DNA of 64,000 bases from Cavia porcellus (taxonomy: Eukaryota; Chordata; Mammalia; Rodentia; Caviidae), in contig NW_026947484.1 in NCBI RefSeq assembly GCF_034190915.1, forward strand, positions 184,258,982 to 184,322,981, given 5' to 3'. The number at the start of each line of letters is the position of its first letter. Position 1 is the first letter of the stretch. A program made the position numbers and the translations under genes. Under the pieces are notes generated by a model. That model saw only the letters and a list, made by a program, of their open reading frames with translations. It did not search any database and was not told where the DNA came from. Shown here in pieces: positions 1 through 11,401 of the stretch.

Positions 1-100
1 TAAAGCATTGTATGCAGGCACATGGATTGAATATGTATCAGAGTGTCTATTCTCTCTTCTATCAGTCCAGACTTTACAATGTGTTACTCAACCTAAGAAA

Positions 101-176
101 CCTCTGTTTCTATCTCTCTGTCTCTGTCTCTCTGTCTCTGTCTCTCTGTGTCTCTGTGTCTCTGTGTCAGTGTGTG
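101..176. repeat. (TCTCTG)n/(TGTCTC)n simple repeat
   Basis: Pyrimidine-rich microsatellite built of TCTCTG/TCTGTG units. The repeat grades into a TGTG segment at its right end. It lies just upstream of an old antisense SINE remnant. Confidence 0.9.
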
Positions 177-204
177 TCTTTTTGTGTGAGGAGTGAGGAT
201 TTAA

Positions 205-352
205 CCCAGGGTTCCCTAGCCCATTTTTTTTTTTTTTTTTTGAGAAAGGATCACACTGCTACTGATCTGCAAAGGCTTGGTTTAAAGTTGCCATCCTCCT
301 GCCCCAGCTTCAAAGTGTGCTGAGATTACAGGTGTGTGCCAGCATATCCAGG
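205..352 (-). mobile_element. B1-like SINE remnant, antisense
   Basis: A run of 18 T (223-240) is followed by antisense B1/7SL-like blocks. These include CCATCCTCCTGCCCCAGC, then GTGCTGAGATTACAGGTGTG, which is the complement of the internal Pol III promoter region. The T run is the poly-A tail on the minus strand. The bases at 205-222 may be the stub of an older ID element. Divergence is high, so this is an old copy. Confidence 0.7.
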
Positions 353-660
353 TCCAAGATGCATACTCCTAAGTCCTTCCTAGCATCCTTACTTTATGCC
401 ACTTACGTAGCTTTTTGTATTTCTACAGGCCTATGACACATTATGGCCTGGAATTTAACTTTAATGAGTCAAAGATTTTTGTATATTTTGTTGGTTATAT
501 TCTTAGAAGCTAAAATCAAACCATAGGCTGGGAACATTGCTGGAATCAGATGCACATGGGTGAGGGTAGCAGCATTTAACGAATTCAATGAAGTAGAATC
601 AAGCTTGCAAGTACTGGCTGGTTCTACTTTCTGCTTAATAAGCAAAACTAAGTTTCAAGA

Positions 661-1043
661 AGTCTTATTTGCTTTTCTCTTGTTGCTGTGACAAAATACT
701 CAATACCCAACGTGAAGAAAGGAAAGGTTTAGTTAGCTCACAGTTTGTGGTAATTTCAGCGCATATTCAGCTGTCTCCAAGGCAGGGTGGGGTGGCTAAG
801 GGAGACCATTCAGAGTAGCTGTAAACAACAAGACCAAAAAGACATAAGGGGAAAAGGGAAAAGCAGGCCTACTTCTCTCCCTTATATTCTATTATACCCA
901 TTCCTGAGCAAGTGCAGCGCTCACACCGCCAGTTTCAGTGCTAGATAAGAACACATCACAACCCTAGACTCAACCGCCTTCCAAGGACCCATCCCCCATG
1001 TCCATATGAGACTTTGAGGAGACATTTAAACACAAACCATAGC
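661..1043 (-). mobile_element. MaLR-type solo LTR (ERVL-MaLR), antisense
   Basis: The plus strand reads as the complement of a MST/THE1/MT-like LTR. It has TTGCTGTGACAAAATACTCA at the LTR 3' end, then GGTTTAGTTAGCTCACAGTT, a middle part rich in GGAAAA/GGGG, and a terminal GAGACTTTGAGGAGACATTT. No internal region is attached, so it is a solo LTR. Its divergence from the other MaLR copies in the window shows that it is old. The family name comes from the pattern, not from a search. Confidence 0.7.
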
Positions 1044-2481
1044 ACAAGCCAAGCAGTCATAACCCAGATTCCAAATATATAACCAATACCTTGTGTTATA
1101 TGTTATTCATGCCAAATACATATTCAATGAATTAAAAATGAAATCGTAAGTGGATACATGAATCAATAAATATTGGTAGAGGTTTTATCTTTATAGATGA
1201 TATGAAATATTTCTAGAATTAATGGAAATAGACTTGACATAGCATATTGCTTAAACTAGAAAGCTCAAAAAGATCAAACTCTGCTATACTGTCCAATTCT
1301 TTGTTGAGATAGAACAAAGAATTTAACCGTTGGTCTTTGTCATTTTTCAAACTTAATTTTAATTTTTCAAGCTTGTATGTTTTCATGGTCATAGTTTAAA
1401 AGTGTTATTAGTATTAATCATTTGCAAAACAATTAGTGATCAATGAGTGATATAATACTTTGATGGGCTGATTTTTGTTTGCTGTATATAATCCCTAACA
1501 GGGAATATTATTTCTGTGAGAATAAGTACATTTCTATTTTAGCCACTACTGTATTCTGAGATAGCAGTCACTCTACAAATAACTTTGAGTGACTTGATTG
1601 AATGGAATAAATTTGGAATATAATTTCCAATTTTTTATAATTATTTTCTGATGCTGTATATTTTTTGTTGTTACTCTCTGTATTTTGAATCCAAACTATG
1701 TAGATAATAAATTAGTGGAATTGATTCTCAAGCTTCATTTGACTTAATACAAAACTAAACAAAAATGTATTTTGAATTTTTTTGTTGTTTAAATATCATT
1801 TAATTTAATTTCAAGTCATTAGGGTTGGAAAGAACATCTTTCTCTGCCAAAACATAATCCACATAGATTTTTAAAAAGTTCTATACTTTTCCTATGGGTT
1901 TAACTCAGAAGAGCTAATTTATAAAGTGTTTCTCTGATCGCTGAAGACATACTCATTTCTATGATATATTTCATATAATCAAACTACCTGAATAATTTTG
2001 GAAACAAGATCCTGACACCATTTCCCCCCCCCCTCTCATTTCAGCTAGAAAATATCTGACTCGTTTATCACGAGGTAGACTGTTCTCATATCTTGTAGGA
2101 ATAAACTCATTGCTAACACATGGTGTTTTTTTTTTTTAGCTGTGTAACAGAAAAGATTAATCAGCCGACAAAAATGTCATTATAAAGGAAACATTTTAAA
2201 TGGTGATTTTCTTTTTTCCCTCACTTATGGGCATCCTGCAAAGTTCGTTTATAGCTGACTTACAGAAGGACATAAAGGAATAAAAAACAAACTCTTAAAT
2301 TATCAGTGACATTTCACATATTTACATTGTCATGCTGGAAGCCTAGTGCTTATGCAATATAAATGTGCTCCTTTAATAAGAAATTGCAGTGTTGGTTTTA
2401 TTTGTGAATTATTGTGAGAGTCATTATAAACTTTAATTTTACAACAGTGTCAATAATAAAGCAAGAGCTTAATCTATTAAC
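1044..2481. other. AT-rich DNA, nothing recognised
   Basis: No ORF, SINE body or RNA gene could be supported here. There is a C11-type homopolymer near 2023-2034 and a T run near 2129-2139. It looks like neutral intergenic or intronic DNA. Confidence 0.6.
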
Positions 2482-2877
2482 TGTCTTAGTCACTTTCTCA
2501 TCAGTGGGGCAAAATGTCCAATACCCACAGTTTAAAGGAACAGAGATATAGTTTTGCTCAAGGTTACAGTCAACTTTTGGATGACTGTAAGGCAGAGAAA
2601 TGATGGCAGAAGAGACGATGACTGAAAAGATACTCAACTCATGGCAGCTAGGAAGCAGAGAGAGAGGAAGAGGCAGGAAGAGAGATAAACCTTTCTGGAT
2701 CATGCCTGCAATAAATGGCCTCTTCCAATCGAATCTCATCTGCTAACAGCACATTCAACTATGAACTCAGTATTCATTAATTTCCTGATGTGTACAAGTG
2801 CCCCATGATTGTTCTTCTGGAGGACCTCTGAATACATGACACTTCTGGGGACAGTAATATCTAAATCATAACACAAC
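2482..2877 (-). mobile_element. MaLR-type solo LTR, antisense
   Basis: This is the same complement pattern as at 661-1043: CTTAGTCACTTTCTCATC at the left, ATAGTTTTGCTCAAGGTTAC, GGCAGCTAGGAAGCAGAGAG in the middle, and TCATAACACAACCC at the right. An antisense open frame of 113 codons (2398-2739) runs through it. That frame resembles no protein and is a by-product of the LTR. Confidence 0.65.
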
Positions 2878-4079
2878 CCAAGATTGACATGAAGCAACCA
2901 TATATCCTCAATCTGGCTGGAAAGAATTATTAAGTATTAATAAGAAGACTTGGAGAAAAGACCTTAATAAATATTTTGGCTTTTGAAGAAAAAACTGCAG
3001 TATTATCCAATCACTTGATATGTTAGGATGATCATACTATTAGGGTGAATACCCACAGTAAGAGAAATTCATTATGGAGAAAATGTATTATTTATTGCTT
3101 CTTCAAGGTCACATAAGTACTATAATAATCACTGAAACATAGAATCATAGATTTTCATTCAACGTTTTAAAATTAGCATCCTGACATTAATAGAAGGAAT
3201 TAAATTCTAAAATTGCTTTCGGTATTAAGCACTGTTACTTTATTACTCTAAAAAGTTAACAACAATAGCATTATTCTGTTCCCTCATTTAGATGGCTTTA
3301 TACCTCAGGTTGAAAAAAATCTTGACATTAATTGTATGCTCAATTTACATAATCACTTTACATGAATCATCCAAGCACCCTGCAAAATGAGCAATGTTTA
3401 CCCCAGAGCATGATTGTGAGTAGGAATTTCTTGAATTTTAGGGTTTTAGCTTCTCCAGCCTACCTGTGCTGTATATATTCTGAATCAATTTATCATATAT
3501 TTACCCTGTTAGAGGTAGGTTTCAAGCAGTTTTTCAAAATCTATGAATGCTGACCCCACTTCGTGAGAGTCATGGCACAACTTCTTTGCTGTATTTGTGT
3601 ATTCATGCATCACATATTCGATTTATAAATCTGACAGGAAAACATTATTATAACATTCTCAAAATCTGCTAGACATGTGACATATTAATTCAGAATACAT
3701 TTGTATAAATTAGCATGTTAAGTATCTCAAATGATATTCAGACTAGCTTGCAGTATGAACTCTATTTCATTTGTATCCAGAGAATGAATCACACTTTTTA
3801 CTGAAATAAGATAATCCTTCCTTAATGAGTTTTATCTAAAAATAATGCATTCAGTGTTAAACATGAAGCCATAGGAGTTGTTTACACTAATAACTGATCA
3901 TAAAATTAGTATTTCCTTGGTTTCCAGGGATAGTAACTAAATTGTTTATTAGCATACACAAACAAATTAATGGGTTAGAAGAAAAGTAAGTCCAATAACC
4001 TTTGACATTTCCATTCATAATAAGTTGTGGTTTATTCTGCCAAATTTACTTTAAGCAGAGTATAATACCCTATCTAATT
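2878..4079. other. AT-rich DNA, nothing recognised
   Basis: Low-complexity AT-rich sequence without a supported gene or young repeat. The short open frame at 3362-3553 is within chance expectation for this composition. Confidence 0.6.
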
Positions 4080-4082
4080 CAG

Positions 4083-4260
4083 CAAATATTCATTGAACTT
4101 TTACCATTAGCATGTTATTCTGCTAAATATTGACTTGCAAAAGATATTTAAAATTCAGCCTCAGGGATACTAAGACAAATAATTTTTAAATGAATCTGAA
4201 GGGTCACGTATTCTAGAATGTATAACTATGGTGCAAGGTGCCATGACAATTTACAGGAGA
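4083..4260 (+). repeat. Ancient mammalian-wide repeat, L2/MIR-like
   Basis: The phrase CAGCAAATATTCATTGAAC, followed by a CTGCTAAATATTG block and GGTGCAAGGTGCCATGACA, resembles the 3' part of old L2/MIR-class repeats. Divergence is very high, so the class call is tentative. Confidence 0.35.
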
Positions 4261-4529
4261 ATGAACTAACATTGAATTGGGTTAAGAAGTGCTTTAAAAA
4301 TTACTAGTGCTGAGATGTATTTTTAAGATTATGCCTTTTCCTATAGGAAGGAGCATATAAAGAAAAGCCATTACATTGCAAGTATAGCTTGATCAATAAT
4401 ATGAAAATGAAGAATAATTTATTTAGTTTGAGATAAAGGTGTTATCATGTGATGATGAAACAAATATGTCATTATTTCCTAATATTAATAGGTACCCAAC
4501 TCACACCAGAAATCCTCTTAGGAACCTCC

Positions 4530-4745
4530 AAAACTTTAGCTTTGGCCTGGGATTCCATCTTTGTTCCATCTGATTAAGAAGTTACAGCTTCTTGGACTGA
4601 GAAGCTCCTGGACCCTTTGGCCATGTACCATGCATGTGGCTATTGTGGCCCATCTTGTCTCCATACCAATCCAATAGCCAATTAGTAAGCCCCCTTTACT
4701 GGTATGGTTCCTCTAGAGAACAGTAACCAATTCAGTGGAAAATGA
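4530..4745 (+). mobile_element. Old LTR-like remnant
   Basis: The segment ends in CCTCTAGAGAACAGTAACC, like the 3' ends of several ERVL/MaLR-related LTRs. It contains the repeated phrase CTTGGACTGAGAAGCTCCTG and CCAATAGCCAATTAGTAAGC. No coding capacity or second LTR was seen. The family is uncertain. Confidence 0.4.
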
Positions 4746-5514
4746 CTGTATTTTATCACGTCACTCATTTTTAGCCAATGTAAAGAGAGAATTCCTTGTT
4801 TTGAAGGAATAAATGGTAGTCTTACGAGTTGCATCTAGAGAGCATCACATGGTGAGACCCTAGGAACCGAGGTAGCTTCCAGACAGTTGCTGATAAGAAG
4901 ACAAAATGCTAAGCTGTGCCATTTCAAGAAAATAAATACTGCTCAAGAGAATAAATAAGAGAGCAAGGTCTAGCCTATTTTCCAGCCCAAAAGACTATAA
5001 ATGCTGCTACCTTGATTAAACTTGTGAAATTCTCAACAAAAGACACATTTAAACTGTCCTAAGGATTCTGCTCTACAAAAACTATGAAATAATAAATATG
5101 CACTTTGCAGATCTTTAGTGTTGCATTAATTTGATATATAATGATCAAAAATTGAAACAAAAAGCAAAGCATTAAAATAGTGCTCCAAATTAATCTTTCA
5201 GTAAATTGCAACTATTTTATAATGTACATCATAAGAATTGGACTAGTCACTTTGGAAAAAAATAGGCGAAACAAGGTCTTCCCTTTTTTGAAGTTTCTTT
5301 GGCACAAACATAAAAGCTGTTAATAATGATACAGAAAAAAAAACCTCTTGATGGAGAGAGACGTGGGATCCTTTGAGAATATTTAAACATAAAACAGAAT
5401 ACAGACCCGGGTGATCAAGGAAGGCTTTCCAGAGATGTTAGTACCTAGACTAAATTATAAATAATGATCTTTTCTTTCTGTCACACACTAAATATTTATT
5501 TACTTCTGTGTTTT
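4746..5514. other. Unique DNA, nothing recognised
   Basis: No supported gene, SINE or simple repeat. Two AATAAAT words near 4929 and 4952 are ordinary for this AT content. Confidence 0.5.
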
Positions 5515-5625
5515 TCCTCCATTAGTGTGTAAATTTCTGGAGAATAGGATTTTAATTGAATTCTTATATTTAGATGAATGTCTGATATATAGTATGTGTT
5601 TGATGAATATTTTAAAATGAATGTA
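5515..5625 (+). repeat. L2-like 3' end remnant
   Basis: The order of blocks (GTGTGTAAATTTCTGGAGAA, then a TTAATTGAATTCTTATATTT segment, then ATAGTATGTGTTTGATGAAT and AAAATGAATG) follows the L2 3' terminal consensus, whose hallmarks are 'cctggaggacagg' and 'tagtaggtgctcaataaat'. It is highly diverged. Confidence 0.5.
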
Positions 5626-6574
5626 TTAATTCCAAGTCAGTCAAATGGGTGATTTTGGGAGGGTCACAAGGAAAAAAGGATAAGAATAATTTATCAGGAA
5701 GAGAAAGTGAAATCTGCAAAATCCTGAAAGTCAGAAACACACTAAGCCATGAGCATCATCAGTACTACTTTTCTCAATAAAACTGTTTCCTCAGGACAAC
5801 GTGCCCCACTCTATGCAGTGCTTGGAGGCCCACTGCTAGAACCAAAGTTTCAATGTATTCCTGCCTTCACTAGTGGCTTGTAAAATGTCAGAATAAAGGC
5901 CAAGATGGTGGTAATGATCTTTCAGAAAACATTAAAATGATTTTTCCCCGCTCTAGAAAGAGTAAAACACTCTGGAATACAGAAGTGTATATTTAGTTCT
6001 GGATCTGTCTGAGGGCTTTTAAATTGTAGATCCTTCATGATTTTCTGCATGCTGAATGATCTAGATAATTTCTATCATTGTTACACTTCCTTTCTCCTTC
6101 CTATTAAATATGCAGGTAAAAGTTTAAGTATTGAATTTTAACTACATTATCTATAAGGAAAAAATCAAAAGTTTAGAAGTTGTTATTTCCAAAACCTATT
6201 TACCAGATAAAGAAATGATGAGTTATAACATTGCTGTGTTAAATGTAGTGTGAGCATAAAATGCTACAATATTTAAATTCAGAATATTTCTCCAGTTTGG
6301 TTAGTCAATCAGTTCTGAAATTCAAAATATCTTAAGGCTCTATCTAATACTATAGCATTAATACCATTCCATAAAAAGATGTGTATTGTGTGAAACACAC
6401 TCTTTTTTCTTGCAATAATTTACTCTGATGGAGAAAATTTACTTTGAGTTCCTTACTCTAAACCTTTCTACATTATAAGAGGGTTAAAATGACTTCAAAT
6501 CTAGAGCATAAAGAAAATAATCAGAAATCTAAAATCATTCAGTGAGGTCAATGAATAATCACCTAGCAAATATA
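5626..6574. other. AT-rich DNA, nothing recognised
   Basis: No gene or recognisable repeat could be supported between the L2-like remnant and the AT palindrome at 6575. Confidence 0.5.
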
Positions 6575-6655
6575 TTTAGGTAAATTATATATTTATATAA
6601 ATTATATATTTACCTAAAAATATATTTTTAGGTAAATATATTTAGGTAACTTTCA
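6575..6655. repeat. AT-rich inverted repeat with satellite copies of TTTAGGTAAAT
   Basis: TTTAGGTAAATTATATATTT (from 6575) is followed by its near reverse complement ending TTTACCTAAA (about 6609-6618). Two more TTTAGGTAAATATATT-type words then follow, up to 6655. The structure could form a cruciform. No flanking duplication or transposase was seen, so a transposon origin is not shown. Confidence 0.6.
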
Positions 6656-6911
6656 AGTAAATTATGTCTTTTGAAATAGGGATTTGGAAATTCTTACATG
6701 AACCACAATGAGTAAAAATCTTAACTTTTGAAGGTAAAAAGAATTATCAGGCATGTTTTAATCTTACTATTTAACCAACAATACATAAAATTGGAGTATA
6801 ATTTTGAAAGTTAAAGTATATATGTATAGATATAGAAATATAAATATATGGATAAATATGTATAATACAATGAGGTATTAGTCTAAAGTCAATTATCTTA
6901 TTTAGAAAACT

Positions 6912-7014
6912 GGGGCTTGGGATTTAGCTTAGCGGCATAAGCTCCTGCCTTGCAAGCAGGCAGTTGTGAGTTCGATCCCTGGTACCGATAAAAATGAAAA
7001 AGACAAAAAAAAAA
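6912..7014 (+). mobile_element. ID-type tRNA-derived SINE
   Basis: The body has a tRNA-like A box (GATTTAGCTTAGCGGCATAA) and B box (GTTCGATCCCTGGTACC). It ends in ATAAAAATGAAAAAGAC and an A tail of 10. It is about 90% similar by eye to the ID copy at 15864, so it is relatively young. Flanking duplications are not clear. Confidence 0.92.
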
Positions 7015-7072
7015 TCTTTCATATTGACTGCTCTACTTTGCAGTAAAACATAATTAAATTCTCATGCAAGAA

Positions 7073-7077
<5 letters not shown>

Positions 7078-7102
<25 letters not shown>
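7078..7102. repeat. (TA)n microsatellite
   Basis: Twelve uninterrupted TA dinucleotides in AT-rich DNA. Confidence 0.95.
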
Positions 7103-7103
<1 letters not shown>

Positions 7104-7204
7104 TTAATCTGTAAGTTTTTTATTGCTTTCATTACTATTGTAGCTGTTGTTTTTATCTACTAGATAAAGTTTTAAGTTTGCAGATACATTTCTCTTTTTC
7201 TTTT

Positions 7205-7617
7205 TTTTTAATCATCCACTTTTTATTTAAAAAAAGATTAAGATAAAAGAGGTCATAACAACACTGGTAAGAACAGAACAATTTAAGCAACATAGTGTTT
7301 CACCACAAGACAATCTGACATAACAGTAGCTACTACAGTGTCTCTTTTCTTGAAATATTTGAGTATACCTTGATACTATAGTATCAAACATAAAAAGACA
7401 GTGTAAAACCATTCAAGAGAATGGAAGTATTACAGAGCATTCAGAACCAACTAACAGAAAATGAACAATGGTTACTATAATATCTCCTTGTCTATAAAAA
7501 TTTTTGTTTATACTATCACATACAATAAAATCCAATAAGATACAACATGATAAAACCGATGGAGACAGAAGAACAAAAGCTCTCCAAAACAAGATGATAT
7601 TTTAAAAAATCAGATTT
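7205..7617 (-). mobile_element. L1 3' UTR fragment, antisense
   Basis: The sequence from GATTAAGATAAAAGAGGTCA through CAGAACAATTTAAGCAACAT and TCTTGAAATATTTGAGTATA matches the L1 3' UTR of this lineage at 20087-20245 and 22018-22160. A different but related 3' UTR segment follows, containing GAACAATGGTTACTATAATA. No ORF2 is attached. An ID SINE is inserted at or near its right edge (7618). Confidence 0.75.
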
Positions 7618-7706
7618 ATGCTTTTTTTTTGGTACCAGAGATTGAACTCAAGACCTTACACTTGCCAGACAGGCACTTATGCCACTGAGCTAAATCCCCA
7701 GCCCCT
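7618..7706 (-). mobile_element. ID-type SINE, antisense
   Basis: A T run is followed by GGTACCAGAGATTGAACTCA (complement of the B box region) and CTTATGCCACTGAGCTAAAT (complement of the A box), ending in CCCCAGCCCC. It sits next to the L1 3' UTR fragment. It is moderately diverged. Confidence 0.88.
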
Positions 7707-8705
7707 CTCTGCCTTTTTCTATTTCAGTACCTTGACTATAGCGGATGGACCTTGCAGTCTTTTCCTAGGCTCCCATTTTCATCTCTACTCTGCAGCCCTA
7801 CAAAGGAAGGGCATAGGAACAAACCAAGTGCTAGATTGTCATCAACTGAGCTACATGAGCAGCTTTCAGCTCTGATTAACTATCAGAAAAGGAAAAGGCC
7901 TTGATTTGTAGCATTTGTTGATCTCAATCTTATCATGGCTAATTTGGGTCTTTTGAATTGTTTAATAATTATTGTTTAAATTTCTGAATATTTTATAACC
8001 AGGTCTAGGGAGGTAGTGAGACTCTGCGGGAAACGATTTGTGTAAATCAAATGGTAAGTGGAAGAATTTTGGTAAACTATGGTAAGGCTATAGGATGTCA
8101 GAAGAAAAGGAAGCTGCTTGAACCAAAGGTCATATTAGGAAACTGAGATTCTGTTGTCCAAAATTTTAAGAGCCATCAAAAGATTTCAAAGGATAAATAG
8201 CAAAGTTAGTTTTGGTAATTAACGAGATTGTATTGGCTGTTATGTGGAAACCAAATCAGAAAAGATGACTCCAGAAGCAGAGGGACAATTTAAGCACCTT
8301 CACAATACTAGTAGAAATACTAATAATGAAGTACAGTCTCCACATTCAAAACTTTATAGATTTATTTTCTTCTGTCACATTTTACTTCCTTGGGCCTTTT
8401 CCAGCCACCTATTATTTCTCATAATAAAACATTTTGAGCTCGGAACGTCACTCAGCAGAAGTAACTTTAGACACAGTCGCAAGGCATTTTAGTAATTAGC
8501 AAGTCTGAACAGTTGATGCAAAAACTGTAATCTGAAAATGTCTCCATAAAAGCTGGAAGTTAGTGACGCTGAAAGGGACAGGTGCCTATATATGCTGACA
8601 TTTACAGAGTTAACTGGAGAAAGACTTTGAGACTTAATTCTTTGCCAAGGTATAAGACTGAAGTTGAGATCCTGAAATTCCTACTAGTGAAAAAATCAGG
8701 GGGTA
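7707..8705. other. Mostly unique DNA, nothing recognised
   Basis: No supported gene. An 85-codon frame (7618-7875) begins inside the ID SINE and is not credible. The segment at 7710-7875 is richer in GC than its surroundings and may be the end of an L1 3' UTR or another old repeat, but I could not place it. Confidence 0.45.
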
Positions 8706-8774
8706 CTAAAGGGAGAGGGGTTAGCTTTCCAATCAAAAAAAAAAAAAAAATCAAATAACCTGAGGTAGCAGTCA
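8706..8774 (+). repeat. Copy 1 of a local ~65-bp direct repeat
   Basis: The phrase GGGAGAGGGGTTAGCTTTCC, an A16 tract, then TCAAATAACCTGAGGTAGCA and GTCA recur at 10182-10242 with an A tract of only 8 and about two substitutions. The copies are 1.48 kb apart in the same orientation. Confidence 0.9.
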
Positions 8775-9497
8775 CTAACAGGCGTGCTCAAAAGAAGTAA
8801 AGCAATTAAGATTATCAGATTTCAAGATCATGATAGAATCATGTATTTCATTTTTGATACACATTATGTTTAGCACTTGAACTCCCCATTAAATAAAGTC
8901 CTGCTGGTGAGGAAAGATCTACAATCTTCTCAATGTTTGAATTGGGTCTGAAAGACTGTCCAAATGATACCAGATTTAGAAATTGGTGAGTCCATTAGCC
9001 TACCTCTCTGAGATAGGAGATTTTTAATTTAACAGAATATACATTGTTTACAAAATTTATACTGTGGTAGGGACAAATTACTTGGAAGATCATCAAAAGT
9101 AGAGGTTCATAGAATTATACTAAGAAATATATGCTTTGAAAAAGTTTATCACTAGGAATTATTCTACATATCATTTTTAAATATATTAGGATATTTATCT
9201 TTTTTATACTTCCTAAGAGGATTTTTAAAGGAAATATATTTCACCATGATACACAGAGTTTTAATTATTGGGAAAATCTTATATTCATGAATACCAATGA
9301 ATATATCAGCACGATATAGTGTATCATAAGCAGGAAATTTTCAAATGATTTTCAAATCTGTGATGCATAGTAAACATATTAGTTGGCATTATGATGATTT
9401 AAATATGAATAAATTCTAGAGTAGCTTTAAAGTGGTACTAAAATTAAAATGTACTCATCATAGATGATATTTTCTGATTAATATAAGTGAGAAACCT

Positions 9498-9559
9498 AAA
9501 ATGGAGTTCATATACACTGTACAAAATGGAGTTCATATACACCGTACAAAATGGAGCAG
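9498..9559 (+). repeat. 25-bp tandem repeat, 2.4 copies
   Basis: Units begin at 9498, 9523 and 9548 with AAAATGGAGTTCATATACAC followed by TGTAC or CGTAC. The first two full units differ at one base, so the duplication is recent. Confidence 0.9.
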
Positions 9560-10181
9560 AAGATCTGAGATAGCTGAGTTTATGTTAAATGTTTCTGAAT
9601 TTGAAAACCTGTAACAATATAGATTTAATTAGAATACTAATGAATAGCTGCTGAAAGATATTTTGTTTTCCATAGATGATTACTTTTGAATAATCATAAG
9701 ATAATTCCATATAGTGATCACTGTGTAACTGAACATTGGAATTTCAGAGTATGCCAAAGTATGCCAAGAGTACTACAGTATCTAGTTACAGCACAGCAGC
9801 AAGTGTTAACAGCTAATAACCAATATAATTGATAACTGCTGCCGTTTTCAGTAGCTAGTGGTTGAGAAGTATCATGTATCAAATATAAAATTTCAGCAAA
9901 AAATAAAACCAGGTGAATAAAACATCAAATGTAGTTGTTGTGTTATGAACCTCCAACTAGTAGAAACAAATATGAAAACATTACTTTTATGCAATAACAA
10001 GTCAGAAAGAACAAATATTACACACTATATTGTGCAAAAATACATTTTCTTAATCTAAACAGCACTGGGGAAAGAGTAACAAGAGTGTAACCATTACAAT
10101 AAAGTGGTGCCACAAAATGACTCATCTAGTACCCACAGAAGAGTGAAAAAATACTAATTTTGTTTAATCTATTTATCTTTT

Positions 10182-10242
10182 CTAAAGGGAGAGGGGTTAG
10201 CTTTCCAATTAAAAAAAATCAAATAACCTCAGGTAGCAGTCA
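10182..10242 (+). repeat. Copy 2 of a local ~65-bp direct repeat
   Basis: Second copy of the segment at 8706-8774, with a shorter internal A run. Homology stops abruptly on both sides: the left flank is TTTATCTTTT and the right flank is AAGATAACTA. That argues for a discrete copied unit rather than a larger duplication. Confidence 0.9.
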
Positions 10243-11258
10243 AAGATAACTACAATCTGAATTTTATGTTTTGATTTCCTTGATGTTTAGAGTAGTTTTA
10301 ATACTGGTATAGGCAAATTTGTTATCAGTCACTTTTGTTTTTTTCTGGATTAACTTAGGAAACATGAGTTATATCTATTCCCATGACTTATATTTCTTCA
10401 TTTCCAATTGTGTATTTTAGTCACTTTTATAGAGTAGTTGAAGCTTATTCATTTTCAGTATGTGACTATCATCTGTAACTATGTGTGTGTGGGAAGCATC
10501 ATTAATTTTCTATTCTGCCAAGAGAATTTTCAGCTGCTTTCACAGATTCCCACTGAAATAAGGAGTTCTACAAGAATTTATACAGTTGTCTCTAGACGAA
10601 CCTAAACAGGAGTTAAACTTAAGCTACACATTTAGAAGTAGATTTGTGAAAACCCCTTTCATAAGTTAATGCCAAGTTGTTTTTTAATATGAGTGGATAG
10701 TTTGGGACCCATTTGATTTATCATTACCCAAATTGAAACATTAGAGTATTATGACAACTCTGCAGCATACAATATATTTAATTTTACATATATTACCCTA
10801 TTTTGTATTTCTCTGTCATCAATGTTGTTTTACATTTATTTACTCATCCCACAAGCAGTTATTATTGGTTCTTTCTTTATGCTTTAAATTATTCTACCCA
10901 TATGTTTACGAGTCATGCTTTCATCTGTGAAACCTCTATTCCTATGTTGTTAATATTATATGTTTTTCTTGATTTATAGCAGTTTTAAATATTTATTATG
11001 GATAATAGTACTCCATTAATTATACATAGTACAAACATTTTCACGTGTGGCTAATCTTCCTATAGCTTGTATTTTCTTCTGACGACACATTTTAGCTATT
11101 CTTGAGATGCCTTTATGCTATAATTTTGGATTTAGCTAAATCTTTCAAATTGCTTGTTTGAATGAGATTGCATTGACTCTATAAATCAAATTGGTTTTTC
11201 ATGTATGTTAATGTACTTATACTCAAACAAATCTTTACAACTGTTTTAATGTACACTT
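10243..11258. other. AT-rich DNA, nothing recognised
   Basis: No gene is supported. Parts of 10800-11200 have a TATTTACTC/TTCTTTCTTTATGC texture reminiscent of very old antisense L1 or L2 DNA, but this is too weak to call. Confidence 0.45.
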
Positions 11259-11276
11259 CTAAGATTTTTCTTTCTT

Positions 11277-11278
<2 letters not shown>

Positions 11279-11315
<37 letters not shown>

Positions 11316-11390
11316 GGTACCAGGGATCGAACTCCTGACCATGTGCTTGCAAGGAAGGCACTTATGCTGCTGAGCTAAAACCCCAGCCGC
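11279..11390 (-). mobile_element. ID-type SINE, antisense, long poly-T, with target-site duplication
   Basis: A T34 run (11279-11312) is the poly-A tail on the minus strand. It is followed by ACCGGTACCAGGGATCGAAC, CTTGCAAGGAAGGCACTTAT and CCCCAGCC. CTAAGATTTTT at 11259-11269 recurs exactly at 11391-11401 as the target-site duplication. The long pure tail and intact duplication mark a recent insertion. Confidence 0.93.
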
Positions 11391-11401
11391 CTAAGATTTT
11401 T

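Noticed and set aside
8..323. Ser/Val/Cys/Leu-rich frames at the window start
   Set aside because: They are produced by the TCTCTG simple repeat and an adjacent B1 remnant.
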